Positions 9,272-17,558 of a stretch of 64,000 bases of DNA are shown one piece after another (within the stretch, counting starts at the first letter, position 1; each line of letters opens with the position of its first letter). Made by a program: the position numbers and the translations under genes. Source of the stretch: Gammaproteobacteria bacterium (GTDB lineage: Bacteria; Pseudomonadota; Gammaproteobacteria; GRL18); assembly GCA_016744995.1 (NCBI GenBank), contig JADGDG010000001.1, forward strand, positions 536,011 through 600,010, read 5' to 3'. Below the pieces are notes generated by a model. It had not been told where the DNA came from, searched no databases, and saw nothing but the letters and a program-made list of their open reading frames with translations.

Positions 9272-9886
9272 TTGTCTGTTCTTAACCATTCTAAGCAAAT
9301 AACGGGGCTTATTCTAGCCGGGGGTCGTTCCAGTCGAATGAATGGTAATGACAAGGGTCTGCTTAAGTTGTTTAACAGCACCATGATTGAACATGTGATT
9401 AAGCGCCTGAGCCCACAGGTTGGACCAGTTTTAATCAGTGCCAATCGACATATTGAACAGTATCAGAAATTTGGCTATGAAGTTCTGCTGGATGACTATG
9501 ATGACTATCGAGGCCCTCTTGCCGGAATGGCACGGGGACTTGCACACAGCAAAAGTGAATATTTACTTACAGTACCTTGTGACGGACCTTTACTGCCCCT
9601 GAATCTGGCCCAGAGAATGCTTGATTGTGCCTGTGGGGAAAACGCCAAAGCAGTCCTGGCTTTTGATGGTAAATACCGCCAGCCAACTTATAATCTGATC
9701 CATACTGATTTATTACCTGCTTTAGTTCTGTCTCTGGAAAGCAACCAGCATAAATTAGGTAAATGGTTAATGGATAATGGCGCAGTGAGCCTGGATTTCT
9801 CTGCTCAAAAAACAGCGTTTTTAAATGTCAACACGCCCGATGATCTGGAATTACTCAGCAGGCAGCTGCTAAAGAGTCTGCCCTAA
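9272..9886 (+). CDS. mobA: Molybdenum cofactor guanylyltransferase MobA
   Basis: A 204-residue protein from TTG 9272, chosen because AAAGG lies about 9 bp upstream and the family's N-terminal strand starts here; a longer in-frame extension back to 9137 would overlap cls. Residues 12-29 form the nucleotidyltransferase motif LAGGRSSRM with the catalytic lysine of NDKG. DDYDDYRGPLAGM and VPCDGPLLP follow. It transfers GMP from GTP to molybdopterin to make the bis-MGD cofactor, which implies DMSO-reductase-type molybdoenzymes (nitrate, formate or similar) elsewhere in the genome. The exbB-exbD-tonB genes begin 65 bp downstream. Confidence 0.9.
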   Translation: MSVLNHSKQITGLILAGGRSSRMNGNDKGLLKLFNSTMIEHVIKRLSPQVGPVLISANRHIEQYQKFGYEVLLDDYDDYRGPLAGMARGLAHSKSEYLLTVPCDGPLLPLNLAQRMLDCACGENAKAVLAFDGKYRQPTYNLIHTDLLPALVLSLESNQHKLGKWLMDNGAVSLDFSAQKTAFLNVNTPDDLELLSRQLLKSLP

Positions 9887-9951
9887 ATCAAGACAAATTT
9901 TATATGCATAAGTTAAACTCACAGACCCCTGAAAATTAAAGACCCATTATT

Positions 9952-10611
9952 ATGATTGTAACTGATATATTTGATAAAGGCGGCATTATTGTCTGGATTC
10001 TGGCAGGTTATTCCTTTATAGCCCTGACCATTTTATTTGAGCGAAGCATTCGCTTTATGTTTATGGGCCGTCCCGACAGACATTTTGAAACACAGTTTAT
10101 TGAAGCACTCAGACAATACCAGCCAGAAAATATCATCAATAATATGCGTGGCCCCGAAGGCCGTTTGCTGCAAGGAATTTTACAGGCATCTAAAGACGGT
10201 ATCCAGGATTTAAATCGTGTTGCTGTCCGACTAGGCAGTTTTGAATTAAATAAGATGGAAAAAGGTTTTAGAACTTTGTCTTTTTTGGGTAATACTGCAC
10301 CATTATTAGGGCTTTTGGGTACTATTATAGGCATGATTAAAGCTTTTATGGTCATTGAACAGGCTGGTGGACAAGTTGATGCACAGGCACTTGCCGGTGG
10401 CATATGGGAAGCAATGCTAACCACTGGAGTGGGTCTGGCCGTTGCAATTCCAGTATTACTGCTCTTACATTTGCTTGAATCAATGGCTGATAAACGCGCT
10501 CACAGCATGCGCAACTATGCCTCTTTAATGCTTGAATATCTACCTCAGTGCTGTTCAAATTCAAACAGCTCAGAAGAGCCTGAAGCAACGTATCACCGGG
10601 ACGGAATATAA
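9952..10611 (+). CDS. exbB: MotA/TolQ/ExbB proton channel protein
   Basis: A 219-residue inner-membrane protein with three hydrophobic helices (about 12-32, 112-140, 152-178). It carries the GLLGTIIGMI signature and TTGVGLAVAIP of the ExbB/TolQ family. With ExbD it forms the proton-driven motor that energises TonB. It is first of three tightly packed genes, 3 bp before exbD. ExbB rather than TolQ is inferred from the downstream tonB and the absence of tolA, tolB and pal. Confidence 0.9.
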   Translation: MIVTDIFDKGGIIVWILAGYSFIALTILFERSIRFMFMGRPDRHFETQFIEALRQYQPENIINNMRGPEGRLLQGILQASKDGIQDLNRVAVRLGSFELNKMEKGFRTLSFLGNTAPLLGLLGTIIGMIKAFMVIEQAGGQVDAQALAGGIWEAMLTTGVGLAVAIPVLLLLHLLESMADKRAHSMRNYASLMLEYLPQCCSNSNSSEEPEATYHRDGI

Positions 10612-10614
10612 CTC

Positions 10615-11061
10615 ATGCAGTTTGAAGGTCGCCGTCGAACCAGCCAGGTGCCCAACCTGACACCACTGATTGATATTGTTTTTCTATTATTAGTTTTTTT
10701 TATGCTGACTTCTCACTTTGTTCGTGATGAGGTACTTAATATTGATCTGCCTGAAGCCGAAAGTGGTGCTGCTCTGGACGAACCCCAGCAAATTGAAGTC
10801 ATTATCACAGAATCTGGTGAATATTTAATCAATAGTCGAACTGTCACTCTGGATGAACTCAAAGATCTTCTGCACAACGAAATAAAAAAACAAAAAGAAA
10901 AAGTCGTTCGGATCCGGGGTGATAAAAATGTTGATCTGGGCACTGCTATTAGCGCCTTTGATGCTGCACGTGAGGCAGGCGCATCCGGTGTTGATATTGT
11001 GACCATTGAACAAAATTCACCTGCTTCAGACACTCCCTTAACCCCTGCTTCAGCTCAGTAG
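10615..11061 (+). CDS. exbD: Biopolymer transporter ExbD/TolR
   Basis: A 148-residue protein with a short cytoplasmic N-terminus and one transmembrane helix (about 17-36) containing the essential proton-carrying Asp20 in LTPLIDIVFLL. A periplasmic domain follows with the typical ITESGEYLIN and RIRGDKNVDLG strands. It partners ExbB in the TonB motor. The gene sits 3 bp after exbB and 1 bp before tonB, so translation is probably coupled. Confidence 0.9.
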   Translation: MQFEGRRRTSQVPNLTPLIDIVFLLLVFFMLTSHFVRDEVLNIDLPEAESGAALDEPQQIEVIITESGEYLINSRTVTLDELKDLLHNEIKKQKEKVVRIRGDKNVDLGTAISAFDAAREAGASGVDIVTIEQNSPASDTPLTPASAQ

Positions 11062-11062
11062 A

Positions 11063-11833
11063 ATGTCACAAACATATCTGCATCGGCCGCCCCTGCTGGA
11101 TTCACCTTATTTAATCTGGTTTATTGCCATTGTTTTATCTATCTCAGTACATGCTCTTTTGTTATTACAAAAACAAGCCTATCACATGGCTGAACCAGCC
11201 ATGGTCATTCAGGAAACAATTACTCATGTCCGCTTTGCCAGCATTACCCCTCCACCTGTTAAGGTGATTGAGCCTGATGTCAAAGTTTCAACACCAACAC
11301 CTCCTCAACAGCAAGCTGACCCCATTATAATACCTAAACCAAAGCCCTTACCCAAAGCAAAACCAAAAAAACAAATTAAGAAAAAAAATACTCCAAAACC
11401 TATTACCAAAAAAATAAAAGTTATAGAAAAACAAATTAAAGAAAAAACGAGTCAAGTTAAACCTTCTCATTCAACAAATACAAAGCCTCAGGTCAAAAAA
11501 CTGATCAAAACATCACCCATTGTTTCAGAAGCAGATAAACGTCTGATTGAACAAACACGAAAAAATTATTATGCCTTGTTAATGCGCCATATTGAAGCAC
11601 ATAAACATTATCCCAGAGTGGCCCGAAGACGAAAAATACAAGGCAAAATATTAGTGACGTTTACCCTCTTTGCCAACGGCAGCATTAAAAAACTGATGAT
11701 AGGTGGTCAAAATAATATTTTAAAAAAAGCATCTGAAAATGCTATCAACAATGCCTTACCAATGCCGCTTCCTCCAAAAGAAATGAATTTACCATTAGCA
11801 GTTAAATTTCATATGAATTATTTTTTAAAATAG
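11063..11833 (+). CDS. tonB: TonB energy-transducing protein
   Basis: A 256-residue protein with one N-terminal anchor (about 16-36, with the conserved Ser-Val-His-Ala stretch). A Pro/Lys-rich rigid linker spans about 70-150, and a C-terminal TonB domain carries the YPRVARRRKIQGKILV pattern and a terminal beta strand. It couples the inner-membrane proton motive force to outer-membrane receptors such as the one encoded at 26325-28268. It is third in the exbB-exbD-tonB operon, starting 1 bp after exbD. Confidence 0.9.
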   Translation: MSQTYLHRPPLLDSPYLIWFIAIVLSISVHALLLLQKQAYHMAEPAMVIQETITHVRFASITPPPVKVIEPDVKVSTPTPPQQQADPIIIPKPKPLPKAKPKKQIKKKNTPKPITKKIKVIEKQIKEKTSQVKPSHSTNTKPQVKKLIKTSPIVSEADKRLIEQTRKNYYALLMRHIEAHKHYPRVARRRKIQGKILVTFTLFANGSIKKLMIGGQNNILKKASENAINNALPMPLPPKEMNLPLAVKFHMNYFLK

Positions 11834-11872
11834 CATTAGGCCTATTATTACTTTTTATTCTAAAAAAAAAAG

Positions 11873-11901
11873 TTGAAAATCCTTTATTTCCTTACTGTTA
11901 T
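11873..11901 (+). promoter_or_regulatory. Candidate sigma-70 promoter for ppk2
   Basis: TTGAAA (11873-11878), a 17-bp spacer and TGTTAT (11896-11901) lie about 65 bp upstream of the ppk2 start, just after an A10 tract that may act as an UP-like element. The match is moderate. Confidence 0.35.
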
Positions 11902-11967
11902 TAGCTATTGTAAAGGGCGATGGTAAATTTTTATATCATTTATTGATCTAAAAAAATAGGAATTGTA

Positions 11968-12789
11968 ATGACAAAGAAAAGTGAAAAAAAGAAAACCAGA
12001 AAAATAAAAAAAATTAATAATAAGATCTATGAGGATGAATTGCTTAAACTCCAGAATGAACTGATTAAACTTCAGGAGTGGGTAAGACGTGAGGGTCTGA
12101 AAGTTGTTGCCGTTTTTGAAGGGCGTGATGCTGCTGGTAAAGGCGGTGTAATTAAACGCATGACGCAACATTTGAGTCCTCGCATTTGTCGTGTGGTCGC
12201 TTTGCCGGCACCGACAGAAAGACAGCAAACAGAATGGTATTTTCAACGCTATGTTTCCCACTTACCTGCTGCAGGAGAAATCGTTTTATTTGACCGCAGC
12301 TGGTATAACCGTGCGGGTGTTGAGCGCGTAATGGGCTTTTGTACCGACGATGAATACCGTGAGTTTTTACGCTCCTGCCCGGAATTTGAACGTATGCTGG
12401 TGCGTTCAGGTATTATCCTTATCAAATACTGGTTTTCCGTGTCTGATGAAGAACAGGATAAACGCTTTCACAGCCGACTGATCGAGCCTTTAAAACGCTG
12501 GAAATTAAGTCCCATGGACTTAGAGTCACGAACTCGCTGGGCCGATTATTCTCAAGCTAAGGATGTAATGTTTGCTCATACTGATATTAAACAGGCCCCA
12601 TGGTATGTCGTTAACTCAGACATAAAAAAACATGCACGCCTGAATTGTATTTCCCACTTTCTCAGCTTAATTCCCTATGAGGATATCTCTCCGGTAAAAA
12701 TTAAATTACCGAAACGCCAGAGTGGTCAGGGTTATGTACGTCCGCCATTGAGCGATCAAACATTTGTCCCTGAAATTTTTCCAGAATAA
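11968..12789 (+). CDS. ppk2: Polyphosphate kinase 2 (PPK2)
   Basis: A 273-residue one-domain PPK2. A lysine-rich N-terminus precedes Walker A (GRDAAGKGG, residues 52-60), the lid-region RQQTEWYFQRYV and Walker B (FDRSWYNR, about 108-115). Length and single-domain form fit the class that uses polyphosphate to phosphorylate nucleotides; the class cannot be settled by eye. It acts in the cytoplasm in energy and nucleotide balance and polyphosphate turnover. Monocistronic, followed by a palindromic repeat. Confidence 0.9.
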   Translation: MTKKSEKKKTRKIKKINNKIYEDELLKLQNELIKLQEWVRREGLKVVAVFEGRDAAGKGGVIKRMTQHLSPRICRVVALPAPTERQQTEWYFQRYVSHLPAAGEIVLFDRSWYNRAGVERVMGFCTDDEYREFLRSCPEFERMLVRSGIILIKYWFSVSDEEQDKRFHSRLIEPLKRWKLSPMDLESRTRWADYSQAKDVMFAHTDIKQAPWYVVNSDIKKHARLNCISHFLSLIPYEDISPVKIKLPKRQSGQGYVRPPLSDQTFVPEIFPE

Positions 12790-12807
12790 ATATAAGGCAT
12801 ATCAAAA

Positions 12808-12881
12808 GGGTTCGGAGTCAAACAGCAATAGCAACTCTGCTTAATAAATTAAAGTGAGTTAAGCCATTTGACTCCGACCCC
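12808..12881. repeat. Palindromic REP/MITE-like element
   Basis: Inverted arms GGGTTCGGAGTCAAA (12808-12822) and TTTGACTCCGACCCC (12867-12881) match at 14 of 15 positions around a 44-bp centre. GGGTCGGAGTCAAA-type ends are commonly seen in intergenic REP-like repeats linked to Y1 (REP-associated) transposases in gammaproteobacteria. It lies between the convergent ppk2 and hcp genes and may also act as a bidirectional transcription barrier. Confidence 0.65.
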
Positions 12882-12917
12882 GGATGTTTCATATATTTAT
12901 TAGTAGTTAAACCATAT

Positions 12918-13433
12918 TTAAGATTTTAGAACCCTCCAGTCATCATGACCAGAAGTACCAGAAACTTCGTGAGTCCAGGTAATTTTACGATAAGTGAATG
13001 AAATATCTTCAAGATGAGTAAAATGTGCCTGACCTGGATCCTGGCAATTAGGCATATGTGCTTTAATATCAACAACAATGGCATCTTCAAGTTCAATTGA
13101 AAAATAATGCTCCTGAGTACCTGTTGATGAGGTTCTATACCAGTCAACTTTACACTTGCTCATACGCTCACCACTGGTTAGTGCGGCATAAAGTAGTGGC
13201 GAAGATTTATCAAAAACTTTAGTTATCTGGACCGGACCATGAACACGTTGCCCAGATGGTTGTCCACTTTGCGGATCACGCGGCAGCGTGACATTGTGGC
13301 TAAAAGCTTCCACTAAAATTTGATCTTCATGACCTTCCTGATAAACATTACCGACACTTTCTTCTGTAAAAGTACCAGCAGTAATTAAACCTTGCAGTTC
13401 ACCTTCAATCGTCATGTACGCGGGAGTTGGCAT
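12918..13433 (-). CDS. hcp: Hcp-family type VI secretion tube protein
   Basis: A 171-residue protein of standard Hcp length. It contains the AYMTIEGELQG N-terminus, the GRV/QRVHGPVQITK loop, KSSPLLYAALTSGE, and the IELEDAIVVDI and HLEDISFTYRKITW strands. Hcp stacks as hexameric rings to form the T6SS tube and can carry effectors. No sheath, baseplate or ClpV gene is nearby, so this is an orphan copy that would serve a T6SS encoded elsewhere. A ribosome site AAGGA precedes the ATG, and a strong sigma-54 promoter lies about 60 bp upstream, as is common for hcp genes controlled by VasH-type activators. Confidence 0.93.
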   Translation of the reverse strand: MPTPAYMTIEGELQGLITAGTFTEESVGNVYQEGHEDQILVEAFSHNVTLPRDPQSGQPSGQRVHGPVQITKVFDKSSPLLYAALTSGERMSKCKVDWYRTSSTGTQEHYFSIELEDAIVVDIKAHMPNCQDPGQAHFTHLEDISFTYRKITWTHEVSGTSGHDDWRVLKS

Positions 13434-13942
13434 AATTTATTTCCTTATATATGTTGTGCCGTTATCGGCTAATAGTAACTTCTCCTATGTTATAGCAACC
13501 TTAGTGCCAACAATTTAATATTGTTATTTACCAAATACTTACAATGTTTTTATTCTAACAATCATAATTCTACTCAAATAAGTGAGCAAGTTTCTGCTCA
13601 CTAAAAAGCCTTTATTTACTATTTTCTGCTCACTTTTTTAAGCCATGCTTGTATTTTTTCATCATTAGTACATCCGATACCAATATCGACCAATAATTTC
13701 ATGCAGAGCCAAATAATTATGCCATAGTGTACGGCTATGAGGTTTGAGCTTTCCCAAATCAAATGGTGTTTGGTTGAAATAGGAACAAAATAAATATTGC
13801 AGGAGGAAAGAAAAAGAGTTCAAATATCTGACTATAAATTTGGCCTACTGGTTTTAACTCTCTTCGATTTATGGAATTGTTGGCTTTAGATAGGCTATTA
13901 CAACAGTTTATTCACTAATCTTCATTTTTTAAGGTATTATTT
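13434..13942. other. Intergenic region between hcp and topB
   Basis: About 500 bp without a convincing gene. It holds the hcp sigma-54 promoter. Further out is a perfect 8-bp-stem hairpin, AGTGAGCA/TGCTCACT, at 13581-13602 with a 6-base loop. A third copy of TGCTCACT at 13627-13634 is followed by a T tract. A short minus-strand reading (about 13619-13720, ending ...EKIQAWLKKVSRK) may be debris of an old gene but has no start or family match that I recognise. Confidence 0.45.
13495..13508 (-). promoter_or_regulatory. Sigma-54 promoter of hcp
   Basis: Read on the minus strand, TTGGCACTAAGGTTGCTA carries GG (13508-13507), exactly 10 bp, then GC (13496-13495). Flanking bases are close to the RpoN consensus TGGCAC-N5-TTGC. 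Transcription would start near 13483, some 50 bp before the hcp ATG at 13433. It implies control by an enhancer-binding activator encoded outside the window. Confidence 0.8.
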
Positions 13943-15973
13943 TTGGCCGTTACAAACAAAAACACATTTGAACTTTACCTCTGCGAAAAACCATCACAAG
14001 GCCGCGATATTGCCAAAGCACTGGGACTCACTCAGCGAAATGATGGCTATATACAGGGCAAAGGTTTACTGGTTTCCTGGTGCATTGGCCACTTATTGGA
14101 AATGATGCCGCCTGATGCTTATGACAGTCGGTATAAACGTTGGTCAATCAATGATTTGCCAATCTTGCCCCAACACTGGAAACTGGAGGCAAAAAAATCC
14201 ACCAAAAAACAATTAATGGTGATCAAGCGACTCTTGAAACAATGTCATAGTGTGGTTATCGCAACCGATGCGGACAGGGAGGGGGAAACCATTGCACGTG
14301 AGGTATTGGACTATCTGAACTATGGTGGTGCAACTCGCCGCCTTTGGCTGTCTGCCCTTGATACGGTCAGTATTCAAAGAGCCCTGAATTCTATTCGTCA
14401 CAGTGGCGAAACCCTGCCACTGTATCATTCTGGTCTTGCCAGAGGGCGGGCTGACTGGTTAATCGGCATGAACCTGACACGAGCTTATACGCTATTGGGC
14501 AATGATCGACAGGTCCGTTCTGTCGGCCGGGTACAAACTCCGACTCTGGCATTAATAGTCAAACGAGATCGTGACATTGCTGGTTTTAAACCCCAACCAT
14601 ACTACGAAATCCTGGCTTATTTTCAGCCACAGAAAAACCAGAAGCTATTAGAAACCCGATGGCAGGTTCCTAAACAAAAAACTCAAGCAATCCTTGAAAC
14701 AAGCTCTGAAAAAAATTTATGCCTGGATAAACAACTGGCACAGGCTGTTATCAGTCGTTGTCAAAACCAGTATGGAACGGTGACAACCGCCAGTACTCAG
14801 AGAAAAAAACAAGCACCTCCTCTGCTGTATAACTTGTCCGGATTACAGCAGGAAGCCTCACGCCGTTGGGCTTATGGTGCTCAGGAGGTGCTCAATATTG
14901 CCCAGGCACTTTATGAAACTCATAAGCTGACATCTTACCCAAGAAGTGATTGTGAATACCTGCCTTTAAGTCAGTTTAATGATGTCAGTATTATCTTGCA
15001 GGCATTGTGTAAAAATGATCCGTCTCTTTGTGAACTGCTTTCACATGCCAATCAAAAACAACGCTCCAGAGTCTGGAATGATAAAAAAATAACCGCTCAC
15101 CACGGTATAATTCCCACTCAGGCAACACCCGGCTGCCAGCGACTCAATACTAAGGAAAAAAATATCTATGACCTTATCAGGCGCCGCTATATCGCCCAGT
15201 TTTTCCCCGACTATGAATATGATCAGAGCATTATTTTAATAACTATTGCTGAGGATCAATTTAAAGCCAGTGGCCGTATTCCTAGAATATACGGCTGGAA
15301 ACAAGTGATTAACAGCAATCCTGAACGCAATAAAAAAAATATTCAAAGCTCAGCTGAAAAAGAATTACCTGCGGTCGAAAAAGGGGAACAGTTATTATGC
15401 GATCATTTAAAACTGCAGGACAAACTCACTTCTCCTGCCAAACATTATACCGAAGGTACACTAATTAAAGCCATGGAAACCATTGGTACTCAAGTAACCG
15501 ATAAGGTAATGAAAAAAATACTCAGAGAAACGGCAGGACTAGGCACTCAGGCCACCCGTGCCAATATTATCCAGACTTTGCTGCAACGAAAATTTATCAA
15601 AAAAGATAAAAAAGTTATTAAGTCCACAGGGTTGGGTTTTTCACTATGTGATGCGGTTCCCGAAACGATAAAGGATCCATTGTTAACCGCCCAATGGGAA
15701 CAGCAGCTGGATGATATTGCCCATAAAAAAGGCCAGAATATTGACGGTTTTTTACAACAACAGGTTGATTTACTTAAAGCCATTATCAGTCATATAAAAC
15801 AACCTGCTGGAAATCATTCAAGTCATAATAAAAGCCAGTACAAACCAGGTGACCTCTGCCCGGATTGTAATCATCCTCTGGAAACTCGTCAGGCAGTACG
15901 TGGTAAAAAAATTGGTCAGACCTATATCGGTTGTAGTCATTTCCCTGATTGCCGTTTCTATTCATGGGCATAA
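13943..15973 (+). CDS. topB: DNA topoisomerase III
   Basis: A 676-residue type IA topoisomerase, read from TTG 13943 with AAGGT 8 bp upstream. The TOPRIM domain is shown by ELYLCEKPSQ at the N-terminus and ATDADREGE near 108-116. The catalytic tyrosine is in LTSYPRSDCEYL near 331, with LSGLQQEASRRW before it. GTQATRANII lies near 535. A C-terminal zinc-ribbon-like pair (CPDCNHPL ... CSHFPDC) spans about 639-672. It relaxes negative supercoils and decatenates replication intermediates. Length is usual for TopB. No mobile-element partners are adjacent, so a chromosomal rather than a conjugative-element copy is likely. Confidence 0.92.
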   Translation: MAVTNKNTFELYLCEKPSQGRDIAKALGLTQRNDGYIQGKGLLVSWCIGHLLEMMPPDAYDSRYKRWSINDLPILPQHWKLEAKKSTKKQLMVIKRLLKQCHSVVIATDADREGETIAREVLDYLNYGGATRRLWLSALDTVSIQRALNSIRHSGETLPLYHSGLARGRADWLIGMNLTRAYTLLGNDRQVRSVGRVQTPTLALIVKRDRDIAGFKPQPYYEILAYFQPQKNQKLLETRWQVPKQKTQAILETSSEKNLCLDKQLAQAVISRCQNQYGTVTTASTQRKKQAPPLLYNLSGLQQEASRRWAYGAQEVLNIAQALYETHKLTSYPRSDCEYLPLSQFNDVSIILQALCKNDPSLCELLSHANQKQRSRVWNDKKITAHHGIIPTQATPGCQRLNTKEKNIYDLIRRRYIAQFFPDYEYDQSIILITIAEDQFKASGRIPRIYGWKQVINSNPERNKKNIQSSAEKELPAVEKGEQLLCDHLKLQDKLTSPAKHYTEGTLIKAMETIGTQVTDKVMKKILRETAGLGTQATRANIIQTLLQRKFIKKDKKVIKSTGLGFSLCDAVPETIKDPLLTAQWEQQLDDIAHKKGQNIDGFLQQQVDLLKAIISHIKQPAGNHSSHNKSQYKPGDLCPDCNHPLETRQAVRGKKIGQTYIGCSHFPDCRFYSWA

Positions 15974-16063
15974 CGACTTCTCTAATAAATAGTTTATAAT
16001 ACTTTTTTCAAAACAGAGCCATTTTGCTTTACACTTTGCAGCTCTCAACATAAAGGTTTTCAA

Positions 16064-17296
16064 ATGACACTGGAAAGTATCGTTGCACTACTTATTACCT
16101 TAACCGCATTCTTTAGCTATATTAATGCCCGATTATTCAAACTGCCTAATACTATTGGTATTATGCTGGGTGCTTTAATGTTCTCCCTGGGACTTGTGCT
16201 GCTGGCTAAGCTTGGTTTTGTCGATATTGGCAATCATGTCGAAGCGATGATGGCACAGATTGATTTTAATGAGGCACTGATGCACGGCATGTTGAGTTTT
16301 CTTCTTTTTGCCGGAGCACTACACGTTAATCTTGATGATCTGGCCAAACAAAAATATGTTATCGGTGTTATGGCAACCCTGGGTGTGCTGGTCTCTACTT
16401 TTTTAATTGGTTCTATTACCTGGTACATTCTAGGGTTTTTAAATATACCCATCAGTTATATCTATTGCCTGGTCTTTGGCGCACTTATTTCTCCCACGGA
16501 TCCGATTGCTGTCTTAGGTATCCTGAAAACAGCGGGAGCCCCAAAGAGTCTGGAGACAAAAATCACTGGTGAATCTCTGTTTAATGACGGAGTGGGCGTG
16601 GTGGTTTTTATTGTATTGCTGGGTATCGCGACAGGCAGTGAAAACGTCGATGCTGCTTCAATTGCTTTTTTGTTTATTGAAGAAACCTTCGGCGGCATCC
16701 TTTATGGATTGGTCATTGGTTATATTGCCTACTCTATGATTAAATCACTTGATAACTATACCGTCGAAATCTTAATTACTCTGGCTCTGGTAATGGGCGG
16801 TTATGCCCTGGCCAGTGCCATTCATGTCTCAGGTCCAATCGCCATTGTTGTCGCTGGTTTGCTAATGGGAAATCATGGCCGCAAACTGGCAATGTCTGAT
16901 AAAACAAGAGAACATATTGACACTTTCTGGAAGCTTCTGGATGAGATATTAAATGCTATTCTGTTTGTCCTGATCGGGCTGGAAGTACTATTGCTCAGCT
17001 TCAGTTCTGATTACCTGCTGGCGGCAGTCATTATCATTCCTTTGGTATTACTATCCCGTTTTATTGCAGTCGGAATGCCAGTTAAACTACTGAGTCAATT
17101 TCGAACATTTTCACCCCATGCCATTAAAATCATGACCTGGGGCGGCTTACGTGGAGGTATTTCCGTAGCATTGGCCTTATCACTGCCGGCAGGTTTTGAA
17201 AGAGAGGTTATCCTCAGTATTACCTATATTATTGTTATCTTCTCCATCACCGTACAGGGCCTGACAATTGGCCGCTTAATCAAGATCGGGCACTAA
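16064..17296 (+). CDS. nhaP: CPA1-family Na+/H+ antiporter (NhaP type)
   Basis: A 410-residue inner-membrane protein with about 12 hydrophobic segments. Family signatures are visible: SPTDPIAVLG (about 144-153) and ESLFNDGVGVVVF (about 169-181), which hold the ion-binding Asp residues, and LIGLEVLLL and WGGLRGGISVALALSLP near the C-terminus. It exchanges sodium (or potassium) for protons for pH and salt homeostasis. TATAAT at 15995-16000 is a possible -10. There is no cytoplasmic tail beyond the core, which suits the short NhaP forms. Confidence 0.88.
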   Translation: MTLESIVALLITLTAFFSYINARLFKLPNTIGIMLGALMFSLGLVLLAKLGFVDIGNHVEAMMAQIDFNEALMHGMLSFLLFAGALHVNLDDLAKQKYVIGVMATLGVLVSTFLIGSITWYILGFLNIPISYIYCLVFGALISPTDPIAVLGILKTAGAPKSLETKITGESLFNDGVGVVVFIVLLGIATGSENVDAASIAFLFIEETFGGILYGLVIGYIAYSMIKSLDNYTVEILITLALVMGGYALASAIHVSGPIAIVVAGLLMGNHGRKLAMSDKTREHIDTFWKLLDEILNAILFVLIGLEVLLLSFSSDYLLAAVIIIPLVLLSRFIAVGMPVKLLSQFRTFSPHAIKIMTWGGLRGGISVALALSLPAGFEREVILSITYIIVIFSITVQGLTIGRLIKIGH

Positions 17297-17335
17297 ATAA
17301 CTGCTCCTGAATAGTGTCCACTGAGTATCAGCTTC

Positions 17336-17388
17336 TATTGTTTATTATGGTGTGATTTGACGTAGTCCGAGCAGCATAATAAACAATA
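17336..17388. repeat. Perfect 14-bp inverted repeat downstream of nhaP
   Basis: TATTGTTTATTATG (17336-17349) is perfectly complementary to CATAATAAACAATA (17375-17388) around a 25-bp loop. There is no T tract, so it is not a canonical terminator. It could be the end pair of a decayed mobile element or an RNA stem protecting the nhaP 3' end. Confidence 0.55.
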
Positions 17389-17420
17389 CGGTCTCTCGGT
17401 AGATAATGTTAACCATTTAG

Positions 17421-17546
17421 GTACAGTTCAGAACCCTGATGTTACTAGTCCCGGATGTTAAAATAAAAGTTGTTACCGAAGGCGTTAGATCAGAAGAGCA
17501 GCTTAACTGCCTAAAAGCAATGAAGTGCCCCTACATTCAAGTCAAT
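17421..17546 (+). pseudogene. EAL-domain remnant
   Basis: A stretch of about 40 codons reads LMLLVPDVKIKVVTEGV, then RSEEQLNCLKAMKCPYIQ. This is the segment of EAL phosphodiesterases normally reading LKVVAEGVETEEQLxFLxxxGCxxxQG, three quarters through the domain. Nothing else of an EAL protein is found on either side, and the frame runs into the 3' end of pyk on the other strand. It is therefore a gene relic left by deletion. Confidence 0.6.
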
Positions 17547-17558
17547 TATGATATATCT

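Noticed and set aside
13882-13895. GG-N10-GC spacing upstream of topB (TTGGCTTTAGATAGGCTA)
   Set aside because: The -24 element lacks the CA of TGGCA and the -12 element is GGCT rather than TTGC; the spacing alone is likely by chance.
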